The notes under the pieces were generated by a model that was not told the origin of the DNA, made no database searches, and saw only the letters and a list, made by a program, of their open reading frames with translations. This document shows positions 1 to 9,294 of a stretch of 64,000 nucleotides of DNA, in pieces. Source of the stretch: Planctomycetota bacterium. Its GTDB lineage: Bacteria > Planctomycetota > Phycisphaerae > Phycisphaerales > SM1A02. The position numbers and the translations under genes are program-made. The stretch is from positions 1 to 64,000 of the forward strand of contig QWPT01000003.1 of the NCBI GenBank assembly GCA_003671075.1, read 5' to 3'. Numbering within the stretch: the first letter of the stretch is position 1; each line of letters starts with the position of its first letter.

Positions 1-7
1 GAATGAG

Positions 8-57
8 AAAACCCGCGCTCGTTTCAACTTGGAAAGTTGGAACGACCGCGGGTTTTT
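8..57 (-). terminator. Rho-independent terminator downstream of tRNA-Ser
   Basis: Long near-perfect inverted repeat aaacccgcg...cgtttcaactt-ggaa-agttggaacg...cgcgggttt with flanking A/T runs, immediately 3' of the minus-strand tRNA. Confidence 0.75.
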
Positions 58-64
58 CATGAAG

Positions 65-151
65 CGGAGAGGGTGAGATTCGAACTCACGAGTAGGCGAA
101 CCCACTACTAGTTTTCGAGACTAGCTCCTTCAACCGCTCGGACACCTCTCC
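65..151 (-). tRNA. tRNA-Ser (anticodon CGA)
   Basis: Minus strand GGAGAGGTGTCCGAGCGG...CTAGT-CTCGAAA-ACTAG...long variable arm...GAGTTCGAATCTC...CCTCTCC-G; 7-bp acceptor stem, TTCGAAT T-loop, CGA anticodon; CCA is not encoded (CTT follows the discriminator). Confidence 0.95.
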
Positions 152-258
152 GTGTGCAAAGCCCCCCGCGCTTCATTGCGGGGGCTGAGCGGAAACCAAG
201 TATCGCCCAAATCGCGGCGCTTGTCCACCGATTTACCGCGACCGGTTTGCTGTCGCGG

Positions 259-783
259 TTATCGCAACCCTGTTGGCTCGGACTCCGCGCCACCACCCGC
301 CGCGGGGGGCAAAGTTCCTGCCAACTTTCCCGAGGTCGTGAGCACCAAGACTCCGGTCACGATCAAACCGATAGCGATGGCCTTGCGCGCGTCCATGGAT
401 TCACCGAGCACGAGCCAGCCGAGAAGAACGCCCACCACGGGGGCGATCGAGAACGCGATCGGCTTGACGACCGACACCTCGCCGAGCGACAGCGCGATGT
501 AGAAGCAAATCATGGCCACCGCCCCCGCCACCAGCCCCGAGCCGAGCACGAGCTTCGCCCATGTCGTTGCGTCGACCTGCGCCAGCGGCGGCTCAACCTT
601 GAGTCCGACGGTGCCGCGCGTCATCAACCAGTAAGTCGCGACCAACAACGGGATCGCCACCAGCGAGCGCACTGTGATCGCACTGATAGGACCGATTCGG
701 CCCGCGTGCAACGCGCTGCGCGTGCACGCTTCGCCAATACCCCAGCACAGCCCCGCCAAGATTGCAAACAGGATCGCCTTCAT
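259..783 (-). CDS. EamA/DMT-type membrane transporter (single-domain length)
   Basis: 174 aa, about 5 TM segments, EamA-like MKAILFAILAGLCWGIGEACTRSAL and C-terminal VLLGWLVLGESMDARKAIAIGLIVTGVLVL. Confidence 0.75.
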   Translation of the reverse strand: MKAILFAILAGLCWGIGEACTRSALHAGRIGPISAITVRSLVAIPLLVATYWLMTRGTVGLKVEPPLAQVDATTWAKLVLGSGLVAGAVAMICFYIALSLGEVSVVKPIAFSIAPVVGVLLGWLVLGESMDARKAIAIGLIVTGVLVLTTSGKLAGTLPPAAGGGAESEPTGLR

Positions 784-805
784 GCCCGCATTGTTACAAA
801 CTCAA

Positions 806-1627
806 CTACGAGCAGGTCCCCCACGCGCCCAACAATGTTGCAAGGTCGAGCGCATTGGTCAGGCCGTCGCCCGTGACATCGCCTGATGCCGTGCCCCATC
901 CGCTGAGCATGATCGATAGATCTTGTGCGTTTACCACGCCGTTCGCAGTGAGATCGGCGGGACAAGACGGGGGCGCAAGCACTCCGCGCTGCTCGAGGGA
1001 AAAGCTTCCAAATCCAACATAGATGTCGTGTCCGCCAACCTGCACAAAGTAAGTGTTGCCCGCGGTGATCGGCACATCGACCTCGGCGTAACCGCCGCAA
1101 CCGAGAGTTTCGTCGCTGCAGCCGAGCACTGCGCCGCTCGCGGTGCGCAGCAGAATGATGCTGTCGAACTCGGCGGAATTGCCTGGGTGGGTCGCGGGGC
1201 AGCTGCTCACAATCGCTCGGCCGGTGTGGGTTGCAACGAAGCGAAACCACACATCGTGAGTGATGTCGTTGCCAAACATTCCGCCGCAACCGGCGGGCAG
1301 ACGAATCTCCGTTCCGTTGGTCGCGCCGATGGTGCAAACCTCGAATGAACCAGTCTGAATCAGAATCGCCGTATCCATCGTGTCATTGATCGCCGCGGGG
1401 GGCGAGCAGCGCGCGACGGCGGACTGACGGCAGATGTAATCCCATTCAACTTGTCCGCAAAATGGATCAAGCGCGCAGATCGCCGAACAGCAACTCGCGT
1501 CGGAGCATCCTGGAGTGGCGCGAACTCTCATGCAATCGCGACCGCTGGGCGCACCGCAAGATTCCTGCCCGTGGGCGAGGCCGCAGGAAGAAAGCGCGAT
1601 GGCGAACGCGAGCAAGTTTTTTTGCAT
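806..1627 (-). CDS. Secreted protein with C-terminal dockerin-like tail
   Basis: Signal peptide MQKNLLAFAIALSSCGLAHG; C-terminus CPADLTANGVVNAQDLSIMLSGWGTASGDVTGDGLTNALDLATLLGAWGTCS. Confidence 0.8.
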   Translation of the reverse strand: MQKNLLAFAIALSSCGLAHGQESCGAPSGRDCMRVRATPGCSDASCCSAICALDPFCGQVEWDYICRQSAVARCSPPAAINDTMDTAILIQTGSFEVCTIGATNGTEIRLPAGCGGMFGNDITHDVWFRFVATHTGRAIVSSCPATHPGNSAEFDSIILLRTASGAVLGCSDETLGCGGYAEVDVPITAGNTYFVQVGGHDIYVGFGSFSLEQRGVLAPPSCPADLTANGVVNAQDLSIMLSGWGTASGDVTGDGLTNALDLATLLGAWGTCS

Positions 1628-1730
1628 GGATCTTCTCGCGACAATGAGCGACCTTTGAACATGACACCAGCCGTGCACACCGCAACAGGCGTGTCCTTGA
1701 CCTGATCAGCAAACCCAACTGAGGGTCGGT

Positions 1731-1775
1731 CTGTGCGATCTGTGCGATCTGTGCGATCTGTGCGATCCATGCGCT
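1731..1775. repeat. Tandem repeat, 5 x 9 bp (ctgtgcgat), intergenic
   Basis: Five exact consecutive copies read directly. Confidence 0.95.
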
Positions 1776-1820
1776 GTGCACGCCCTTTGCTGCGCGCGCA
1801 GATTCGTCCGCGAAGTCCGA

Positions 1821-3311
1821 TCAGCTCCAGGCGTCGAGCAGGATGGACAGGTCTTGCGCGTTGACATGACCGTCGTGGTTCAGGTCCGCCGGCCCGCTGG
1901 TGGCTCCCCACGCGTTGAGCAGGATGGCGAGATCTTGCGCGCCGACGATGCCATCGCCGTTGAAGTCGGCGGGATTCGCCGCCTCGCAAGCATCAGCGAT
2001 GCCGTTGGCGTTGGCATCGACGCAAGTAGTGCCAGGACCCGCCCAATTCGCGCCCGCCGCCACAGCCTGCGCCTGCGTGAGCTGCAAGCAGAAGCCGTTG
2101 GCGAAGCACGCCGCGCCGATGGGCTCGGGGCAAAGACCTGCGGAACAGACGGAGCCGTTGCCTTGGAAAACGCCGCCCTGCGCTGAACATGCCGACGGAC
2201 TCATCGAGCCCGCGCATGAACCGTCGGGCAGGCAGCACGCGCCTTGCGGGAAGCAGACATAACCCGTGCACGATTGCCCGGTGGGACCAGCGATTCCGCC
2301 CGCGGCCTGACAAGACGACGGCGTGAGTGTCACGCAGCCACCGGTGGCGACGAAGCAGCACGGACAGATATTCGCAACGCAAGTGTTAGCGGTGCAAACC
2401 ACGCCGGCGCCGCTGAAGACGCCGCCCTGCGCAACGCACGCGCTGTTGGAGAGGCTCTGGCAAGTTCCGTTGGGCAGGCAGCACGCGCCGGGAATCTCGC
2501 ATTGCTGCGGAGTCCAGCTCACGCGCATGACCCAATCGCCTGACGGGCGGCAAATCGACGGGATCTGCGCGAAGGACTTCCATCCTGCGCTGCAACCGAA
2601 TGCACCGCAATCGAGCGCGTAGAGCCAATTGTTGGTGGGTGACGAAAGCCCGCCGACATCAGTGGTCGGAAAGGCGTTGGATGAACTCGGCGGCGCAACC
2701 TGACATGGATTCTGCGTTTGATTGTTGTGCTCGTCGATGCGGAATCCCACGCTGAAGGTGTGCGATCCGTTGTCAACAACAACCATTTGCTCGGGATCAC
2801 CTGGATCGATTCCGAACTGCACATTGGTTCCGTTAGTTCCCGGAGACATCACCAGATGCGGCAAATCAACGCCATTGGATGAGTAGGTGTACGCGAGCGT
2901 TCCCGTTGCGGGCGTGCCTTGCCAAACCATGACCGACCACTTGGTCGTCGTCGAAACCGAGGCGTTGCTGGTGGCGAAGATCGCCTCGATGAGATCGATG
3001 CGCAACGGAAAATCGGTCGGACTCAGCGTGTACGAACACGCGCTGCTCTCGCCTTGGGCAAACCCCGCCTGCACGACATACTGGCCGCCATCGAACGCGG
3101 CATTGGTGTAGGTCGAGATCACTTGCGGGCAACCGCCACCCGCGACGCCGCCATCGGACGACCCATCATGCGGCTTGAAGTTCGGCGCGGCGATCAGCGA
3201 CGGCGCGTTCTTCACGCCGATCGATTCCTCGACGAGACGGGATCCATCTGCCTGCGCGAGAGCGGCGCATGCAAGCGCGGTCGCGATGGACGAACGGTTC
3301 AGAATCTGCAT
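1821..3311 (-). CDS. Secreted Cys-rich repeat protein with C-terminal dockerin-like tail
   Basis: Signal peptide; repeated GACCLPDGSC...CxAQGGVFxGxGxxCxxxxC modules; C-terminus ADFNGDGIVGAQDLAILLNAWGATSGPADLNHDGHVNAQDLSILLDAWS. Confidence 0.8.
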   Translation of the reverse strand: MQILNRSSIATALACAALAQADGSRLVEESIGVKNAPSLIAAPNFKPHDGSSDGGVAGGGCPQVISTYTNAAFDGGQYVVQAGFAQGESSACSYTLSPTDFPLRIDLIEAIFATSNASVSTTTKWSVMVWQGTPATGTLAYTYSSNGVDLPHLVMSPGTNGTNVQFGIDPGDPEQMVVVDNGSHTFSVGFRIDEHNNQTQNPCQVAPPSSSNAFPTTDVGGLSSPTNNWLYALDCGAFGCSAGWKSFAQIPSICRPSGDWVMRVSWTPQQCEIPGACCLPNGTCQSLSNSACVAQGGVFSGAGVVCTANTCVANICPCCFVATGGCVTLTPSSCQAAGGIAGPTGQSCTGYVCFPQGACCLPDGSCAGSMSPSACSAQGGVFQGNGSVCSAGLCPEPIGAACFANGFCLQLTQAQAVAAGANWAGPGTTCVDANANGIADACEAANPADFNGDGIVGAQDLAILLNAWGATSGPADLNHDGHVNAQDLSILLDAWS

Positions 3312-3474
3312 GAAACTGCTCCAGAGTGGGCGTGCACGGCGTCGAATGGCTCGGCGGCTGCGATCAATCGACGCAGGTCGAGAGTACCACTGCTTTCTAC
3401 ACGCTCAAGAACTTGGAGCCCGTTCGGAGCCATTTGCGGCGATTGGGACTCTTGGAATGCGCGCCAATGGCGAA

Positions 3475-4059
3475 TCAGGCGCGGAGGGAAGACGCCAGCG
3501 CATCCACGAGCGCATCAGGCTCAGGCAGCCGCCCCGGACCCACCGCTCGGCAAGCCTGCCAACCGGTCGCGGGCTCGAGAATGATGAATCCATCGGCCCG
3601 CAGCGTGACGAGGTTGCGCTGGGTTGCCGGCTGGCGCCACATCGCTTCGTTCATGCTCGGGGCAACGAGCACCTTGGTCTTGGTTCGGTCGATCGAGGCG
3701 GCCAGCAACGAGACCATGTCATCGCACTGCCCACTCGCGAGCTTCGCAAGCATGTCCATCGTGCAGGGCGCGATCAGAAATGCATCGAGCGCGCTGGCGG
3801 CGCGGATGTGCTGCGGGTCAGCGGGATTCGCCGACTCCCAGGCCGAAGTCAGCACTGGCCGGCCAGCGAGCGACTGAAACACCAGCGGCGCTACGAAACG
3901 CTGCGCATCGGCGGTCATGGCGACCGTAACTTCTGCGCCCGCCTGCGCGAGCGTGCTCACGACAGAGCAGACCTTGTAGGACGCGATGCCAGCGCAAACG
4001 CCGACAGCGATCCTGCGTCCGTTCAGGGATGCAAGGTTGGCTTGGTCACCGTCGTACAT
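3475..4059 (-). CDS. coaC: Phosphopantothenoylcysteine decarboxylase-type flavoprotein (CoaC-only)
   Basis: RIAVGVCAGIASYKVCSVVSTLAQAGAEVTVAMTADAQRFV...APSMNEAMWRQPATQRNL; no CoaB domain. Start set to MYDGDQ. Confidence 0.8.
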   Translation of the reverse strand: MYDGDQANLASLNGRRIAVGVCAGIASYKVCSVVSTLAQAGAEVTVAMTADAQRFVAPLVFQSLAGRPVLTSAWESANPADPQHIRAASALDAFLIAPCTMDMLAKLASGQCDDMVSLLAASIDRTKTKVLVAPSMNEAMWRQPATQRNLVTLRADGFIILEPATGWQACRAVGPGRLPEPDALVDALASSLRA

Positions 4060-4164
4060 GTTGATACTGCGTGAAACCGCTTTCAATATGGCATTTACGC
4101 CAAAGCGCCCGGCCGGGCGCATCGCAAGTCATGCGCAAATCACGCCACGAAAGAAACGCGCAAT

Positions 4165-4407
4165 TCAGCGCTTCTTCGACGAGCCAGGTCCGCGCATCTT
4201 CTCGATGAGGGCTGGGTCCATCTCAAGCGTGATCTTGTCTTGCATGATCTCGTCGATGACGACCTCGAGATCCGAACGGCCGTTGCGGTCAACGAGCGGA
4301 CGGGCGCCCTCGATGATTTCACCGAGGCGGCGCTGGATGAGGGCGGTCAGCTTGAAGCGTCCGCCAAGCTTTTCGACGATAGCATCGCTCTTCAGTGCTT
4401 CAATCAT
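4165..4407 (-). CDS. rpoZ: DNA-directed RNA polymerase omega subunit-like protein
   Basis: 80 aa; GGRFKLTALIQRRLGEIIEGARPLV resembles the RpoZ/RPB6 motif; lies next to coaC as in the common rpoZ-coaBC order. Confidence 0.7.
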   Translation of the reverse strand: MIEALKSDAIVEKLGGRFKLTALIQRRLGEIIEGARPLVDRNGRSDLEVVIDEIMQDKITLEMDPALIEKMRGPGSSKKR

Positions 4408-4513
4408 GGGTTCCCTGTGCCTGAGCGGGTCTGTCCCTCAGGCGAAGGGATTACTATAGCGGCACATCGACTTCTTTGCGGCGACTTTTGCCGTTGTTCT
4501 CCTTCCGATCACC

Positions 4514-6418
4514 GTGACCGACTCATCGCGCCCATCTTCCGCCCCGCTCTTGGCTTCCACGCTCGGTCATACGCCAGGCCGGGCGGGGCGGCGACCGACC
4601 GATATCCCCCGTTTTATCCGAATCTCCCGATCCATCGGGCGGACGCTGACCAAGATCGGCCTCAACCGTGAGCGGCGACTGCTGCTTTGGGCGGCCGCAA
4701 TCGGCATGACGCTGGCAGTGGTGGCGCTCGCGTTCATCCTGCCGATCAAGTGGGCCGAGCGTGCGGCGATCTCGTGGCTCCACGATCATCCCGGACGCGC
4801 CGCGCTGGCCATTGCCATCGTGCCCGTTCTGGGCGCGCTTGCCTGCGGAGTGATCCAGCTTGCCTTCCCGGTGAAGATCCGTGCCCACGGCGTTTCCAGC
4901 GTTCTCTACGCAATCCATCGCCGCCGTTCGCAGCTGCCCGCCACGCTTGCGCTGCGCACTTGGTTCGGCGCAACCGCGATCATCGCCACTGGTGGCTCGG
5001 CCGGTCCCGAGGGGCCGATCGTCACCATCGGCGCAACGCTGGGCTCGATCATCTCGCGCTTCCTTCGCGTTGATCCGCGAACGGCGACCACCATGCTCGG
5101 TTGCGGCGCGGCGGCGGGACTCGCGGCTGTGTTCAACGCACCGATCACCGGGATCTTCTTCGTGCTCGAGGTTCTTCTGCGCGACTTCTCGCTGCGGACC
5201 TTCACGCCGATCGTGATTTCTTCGGTGTTCGCCGCAGCAACGGTGCAAACCCTTCTGGGCACGCAGGAGCCTCTCTTCGGCGTCAGCGCGCAAGCGGTCT
5301 CCGCCGACGGCGCCACGGCGTTGAACATCGCCACCGCACCGGCCTTTGCCATTCTCGGCATCGCCTGCGGAATCGCGAGTGTGTTCTTCGTGCGCACCGT
5401 GCAAGCGTGCGAAACGGCGTTCAGCCGGTTGCCGATTCCGCGCTGGATGTCGCCAGCGTCGGGCGCGGCGATCCTGGCGGTGCTGGGCATTCTCAACATT
5501 GCGTTCGCCGCCCGCTGGATGGATTTCGGACAAGGGCTGATGCCTCCGTTCTACGGCAACGGATATCCGCTCGCCAATGCGGTGCTGGATCCGGCCTTCT
5601 ATCACCACGAAACCGCGCTGGCGGTGGGCGCGTTACTCATCGGACTTGCGGTGGTGAAGTGCGTGGCCACTGGACTCACGCTTGGATCAGGCGGCATCGG
5701 CGGACTCTTTGCGCCGGCGCTTTTGGTCGGAGCACTCGTCGGCGGCGCGTTCGGAAGCATGGGTGAACTCGTTCCGCTGCTGCAAGATGTCGGGCCAACG
5801 CGGCTGGCGCTCGCGGGAATGGCGGGCGTGGTTGCGGGCACCACGCATGCGCCGCTTGCGGGCGCGATGCTGGTCTACGAACTCTCGCGCGAACCGTCGA
5901 TCCTGCTGCCCGTGATCTTGGTCGCGGCGCTGAGCACGATCGTTGCGCGCCTCCTCGAACGCCACAGCGTGTACACCGCCGAGTTGGCGGCGCTGGGCGT
6001 GCAGATCGGATCGACAACCGACATGTTGTCGCTGCGACGGATGCGCGTGAGCGATGTGATGCTCAAGGACGCCGTCTTTGTCCAGGGTTCCGCATCGGCG
6101 CACACGCTTCTCGCGTTGGCCGAAACGAAAGACGACTTCATCGTGCTCAACGACGCGGGTGGGCTCGAAGGTGTCGTGGGCGCGCGCGACCTTCGCATGG
6201 CGCTCGTGCACCCAGAGGCGCTGCCGCTGCTGCAGGTGCGCGATATCGCCCGCATTTCCACGCGCATGATCGATCTCGACATGCCGCTCGATCAGGCGCT
6301 TGAACTTGTCGAGCGCGGACCGCTTCCCGTCAAAAACGCTACTGGCCTGATCTTGGGCGTCATTACGCGGTCGCGGATCATGCGCACTTGGCAGCGTCGA
6401 ATCGAGCGCGACTCGTGA
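4514..6418 (+). CDS. ClC-family chloride channel/antiporter with C-terminal CBS domains
   Basis: ClC motifs GSAGPEGPIV and GSGGIGGLFAPALLVGALVGGAFG; CBS-like C-terminus VSDVMLKDAVFV...LILGVITRSRIMR. Confidence 0.9.
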   Translation: MTDSSRPSSAPLLASTLGHTPGRAGRRPTDIPRFIRISRSIGRTLTKIGLNRERRLLLWAAAIGMTLAVVALAFILPIKWAERAAISWLHDHPGRAALAIAIVPVLGALACGVIQLAFPVKIRAHGVSSVLYAIHRRRSQLPATLALRTWFGATAIIATGGSAGPEGPIVTIGATLGSIISRFLRVDPRTATTMLGCGAAAGLAAVFNAPITGIFFVLEVLLRDFSLRTFTPIVISSVFAAATVQTLLGTQEPLFGVSAQAVSADGATALNIATAPAFAILGIACGIASVFFVRTVQACETAFSRLPIPRWMSPASGAAILAVLGILNIAFAARWMDFGQGLMPPFYGNGYPLANAVLDPAFYHHETALAVGALLIGLAVVKCVATGLTLGSGGIGGLFAPALLVGALVGGAFGSMGELVPLLQDVGPTRLALAGMAGVVAGTTHAPLAGAMLVYELSREPSILLPVILVAALSTIVARLLERHSVYTAELAALGVQIGSTTDMLSLRRMRVSDVMLKDAVFVQGSASAHTLLALAETKDDFIVLNDAGGLEGVVGARDLRMALVHPEALPLLQVRDIARISTRMIDLDMPLDQALELVERGPLPVKNATGLILGVITRSRIMRTWQRRIERDS

Positions 6419-6837
6419 CCACGCCGCGCCTGACTTTTCGGCGTGAGCAGCGACTGCGCGGTCGTGGCGTCTTCAAGGAAGTCATGGACGGTCGGGCCCG
6501 CGCCGACGGTCCTGTCATCGCTGTGCATGCCCGGCCCAACGGCGGCGCGGCGCATCGCATCGGCATTTCCATCGGTCGCCGCGTTGGCGCCGCCGCGGTG
6601 CGCAATCGCATCAAGCGACTGCTTCGCGAAGCCTATCGCCTTTCCCAGCACGAATTGCCCCGCGACGAGCCGGCCCCCTACGACTTCATCATCGTCGTGC
6701 GCGCGCACGAGCCGCTCCCGCTCGAACACTACCGAGCCGCCTTCACCGACGCGGTGCGCCACCTTCACTCCACATGGCAGAAGCGAATCAACCGACGCAC
6801 AACCGCCGCCGACCGAGCCTCGCCGCGCGAGGACTGA
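6415..6837 (+). CDS. rnpA: Ribonuclease P protein component
   Basis: RNase P signature RIGISIGRRVGAAAVRNRIKRLLREAYRL; GTG start overlaps the ClC stop. Confidence 0.92.
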   Translation: MTTPRLTFRREQRLRGRGVFKEVMDGRARADGPVIAVHARPNGGAAHRIGISIGRRVGAAAVRNRIKRLLREAYRLSQHELPRDEPAPYDFIIVVRAHEPLPLEHYRAAFTDAVRHLHSTWQKRINRRTTAADRASPRED

Positions 6838-7031
6838 TCCGCGCTGTGCGTGGATATCAAGTCGTGCTTGGTCCGCTTCTGGGCGGCCATTGCCGTTTCA
6901 CGCCGAGTTGCTCGTTCTATTCAATCGAAGCGTTGAACACGCATGGCGCTTGGCGCGGATCAAGGCTCACGCTGCGTCGATTGCTGCGCTGCCAACCATG
7001 GGGCGGCTGTGGTCACGACCCAGTGCCGTAA
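6774..7031 (+). CDS. yidD: Membrane protein insertion efficiency factor YidD
   Basis: RGYQVVLGPLLGGHCRFTPSCSFYSIEALNTHGAWRGSRLTLRRLLRCQPWGGCGHDPVP is YidD-diagnostic. Confidence 0.95.
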   Translation: MAEANQPTHNRRRPSLAARGLIRAVRGYQVVLGPLLGGHCRFTPSCSFYSIEALNTHGAWRGSRLTLRRLLRCQPWGGCGHDPVP

Positions 7032-7300
7032 GCGATTCATCCGCACAACTCAATCGCTTGCGCGCTCTGGCGAATCAACTTCAATTGATCCTTGTTTTTA
7101 CCCTTCGTGCACAAGACCCGTAACCGCGCGAGCAGAGCCTTCTTGTGCTGCCTATACAACAGCGCACACGCTGAAAATCGGGTCATCGACCTGAGTTGTC
7201 AACGCACGATCACTCGTGCGCGCATACGCGTCGATGAAAGGAATCAGGGAATCGATCGGGGTGGCTGCCGCCCTCCGCTGGATTTCAATGCGTTGCTCCA

Positions 7301-7590
7301 ATGCCTGAACCCAACTCTCCAATCATTGTCAGCGTGCTGCTCGCCGCGCTGATGGTGTTGGGCCTTGGGATCGTCGTTCTTCTGTTGTGGCGACGACGCC
7401 ACGAGATGATGCGATGCGATGAGATGATGCGACGCGATGATGCGGTTCGAGCGCATCCATCGCGAGCGCTCCGAAGCCATCGAGCGCGGTAGCCATCAGG
7501 CTCGGCTGATTCATCCCGACATCGATCTCGCAAAATGCATCGGCTGCGGAACATGCGTCCGCGCGTGCCCCGAGGACGGCGTGGTGATCA
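7301..7590 (+). pseudogene. Frameshifted and 3'-truncated remnant of a membrane-anchored 4Fe-4S ferredoxin-type protein
   Basis: TM segment (frame of 7301) and CIGCGTCVRACPEDGVV (frame of 7437) lie in different frames across a repeat at 7403-7444; homology-like sequence stops where the convergent ccsA gene ends. Confidence 0.55.
7403..7444. repeat. Imperfect tandem repeat, 18 bp x 2.3 (gagatgatgcgatgcgat / gagatgatgcgacgcgat)
   Basis: Read directly; atgatgcg recurs at 7406 and 7437 (31 bp apart). Confidence 0.85.
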
Positions 7591-9294
7591 GCGCGCGGCA
7601 AGACTTCGCCAACGCGCGAGTGGCACGAAGGCAACGCTCATCAGCGCGAGTTGCACGATGCAGAAAGTAACGAGCGCGAAGACGGCGGAGTCCATGAAGC
7701 CGTAGGAATGCAGGCCGACTCCGAGCATGTTGGTGCCGAACCACGACCACGCCGTTACGACATTTCCTGCGATCGCCAACGCAGCCACGCCGCGCTCGCG
7801 AATCATGCCGCCCCAACGCGCGTGCAGAATCAGGAGATTCCACAGCACGATGAGCGCTGCGCCGTTCTCCTTTGGATCCCAGCCCCAGAAGCGACCCCAA
7901 GACTGATCGGCCCAAATGCCGCCGAGCACGGTGCCTACGAAACTGGCGAACGCGGCGAAACAAATCACGCCGTAGATCATCTTCGGCAAAGCCTTCATGG
8001 CATCGCCGCGCAAGAGACGGGTCAAGACCCCGCCGAGCACATAGAAGATGGCGATGAAGCCGGCGAGAAAGCTCGCCGAGTAACCGACGGTGACAACAAC
8101 GACATGAGTCGCGAGCCAGAAGTTCGAATCGAGAACCGCCTGCATCATCTCCATGGTGTCGCCGGAGGCGGAGAGATTGTGGGCAACAACGAGGGTGGCG
8201 AAACCGATCAGCGATGCGGCCATTGCCAACACGCCGATGCGCGCGAACCACTCACCGGCCAGCGCGAGCGGAATGCAAACCCAACCGATGAAGACCGCCG
8301 AGCTGTAGAGGTTGGTGACGGGCGGACGGCCTTGCAGGTAGATGCGCGCAACCAACCCAACGGTGTGAAGCACGAAGGCGATCGCGATCACGATCAGCGC
8401 GCTGCGCAACAGGCTTGGTTTCCAGCGGTCTGGCGAAATCGGCGAGGCCAACATTGCCACGCAGCCCAGGAGAAACGCGAACAGATAGAGCAACGATGCC
8501 TGATAGAACGGCTCGCAGCGGCTCATGATCACTTCGAAGGAACTGGCGCTGCTTCCGGTGCCGAGATTTCCCGCTTCGGCCTTTGACTCAAGGAGCGCGC
8601 GATACCCCGCAACCCGTTGCGTGAAGTCCGCGCTGTCGCCGGTGGCGTAACTGGCCAACATGCCACGAAACGCCTGCGCGGAAACAGTATCGAGCGGCCT
8701 GCCGCGCGGGTCCGCGCCCATGAGCGGCGCCCACTCCTCGCCAGCCGCCAACGGCGCAACCGTGTAAGGCGTGCGCAGCGACTGCACCTCCGCATACTCC
8801 ACGAGCTTTCCGTACAGATCACTGATTTGTCGCTGGAAAGGATCCTGTTTCTTGCGTGGAATCTGCGAAGCGAGTTCGGCTTGACGCACGACCTCCTCGA
8901 GTTTGGGCGCAATCTCCATCCAACTAAAGCGGGTGCGCGTTGCATCGGACAGGGCCAGCAGAGAACGCACATCGGGATGATCGATACGAAAAACGCGCCG
9001 CTCGGCCGCGAGCTTTGGGTTGGTCCACAATTCGAGAATCCACTCGATCGCCGGATGCGTGCCTCCGTCGATCTCGCAAGTTTGTCGACCACTCAAACGC
9101 AGAAGCGTGTTGCGCGCGAAAGTATCGAGCGGCTTGGTGCGACCGCCGGCGGAAACGGGAATGCGGGCGATTCCCTCGAGCGGCATGGCGCGGGAAAGAT
9201 CACCCTCGTCAAAACCGCGCAAAAGCACGATCGATATGAAGGCGACGACGCCGAGCGCCACCAACGCGGGAAACCAGTGGGCAAGCTTCTTCAA
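7588..9294 (-). CDS. ccsA: Cytochrome c biogenesis protein CcsA/ResC
   Basis: CcsA core WGRFWGWDPKENGAALIVLWNLLILHARW; TTG start overlaps the resB stop (TTGA). Confidence 0.92.
   Translation of the reverse strand: MKKLAHWFPALVALGVVAFISIVLLRGFDEGDLSRAMPLEGIARIPVSAGGRTKPLDTFARNTLLRLSGRQTCEIDGGTHPAIEWILELWTNPKLAAERRVFRIDHPDVRSLLALSDATRTRFSWMEIAPKLEEVVRQAELASQIPRKKQDPFQRQISDLYGKLVEYAEVQSLRTPYTVAPLAAGEEWAPLMGADPRGRPLDTVSAQAFRGMLASYATGDSADFTQRVAGYRALLESKAEAGNLGTGSSASSFEVIMSRCEPFYQASLLYLFAFLLGCVAMLASPISPDRWKPSLLRSALIVIAIAFVLHTVGLVARIYLQGRPPVTNLYSSAVFIGWVCIPLALAGEWFARIGVLAMAASLIGFATLVVAHNLSASGDTMEMMQAVLDSNFWLATHVVVVTVGYSASFLAGFIAIFYVLGGVLTRLLRGDAMKALPKMIYGVICFAAFASFVGTVLGGIWADQSWGRFWGWDPKENGAALIVLWNLLILHARWGGMIRERGVAALAIAGNVVTAWSWFGTNMLGVGLHSYGFMDSAVFALVTFCIVQLALMSVAFVPLARWRSLAAR

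Noticed and set aside
1821-3311. Cellulosome component
   Set aside because: Dockerin-like tails are common in planctomycete secreted proteins; no cohesin or glycoside hydrolase gene nearby.
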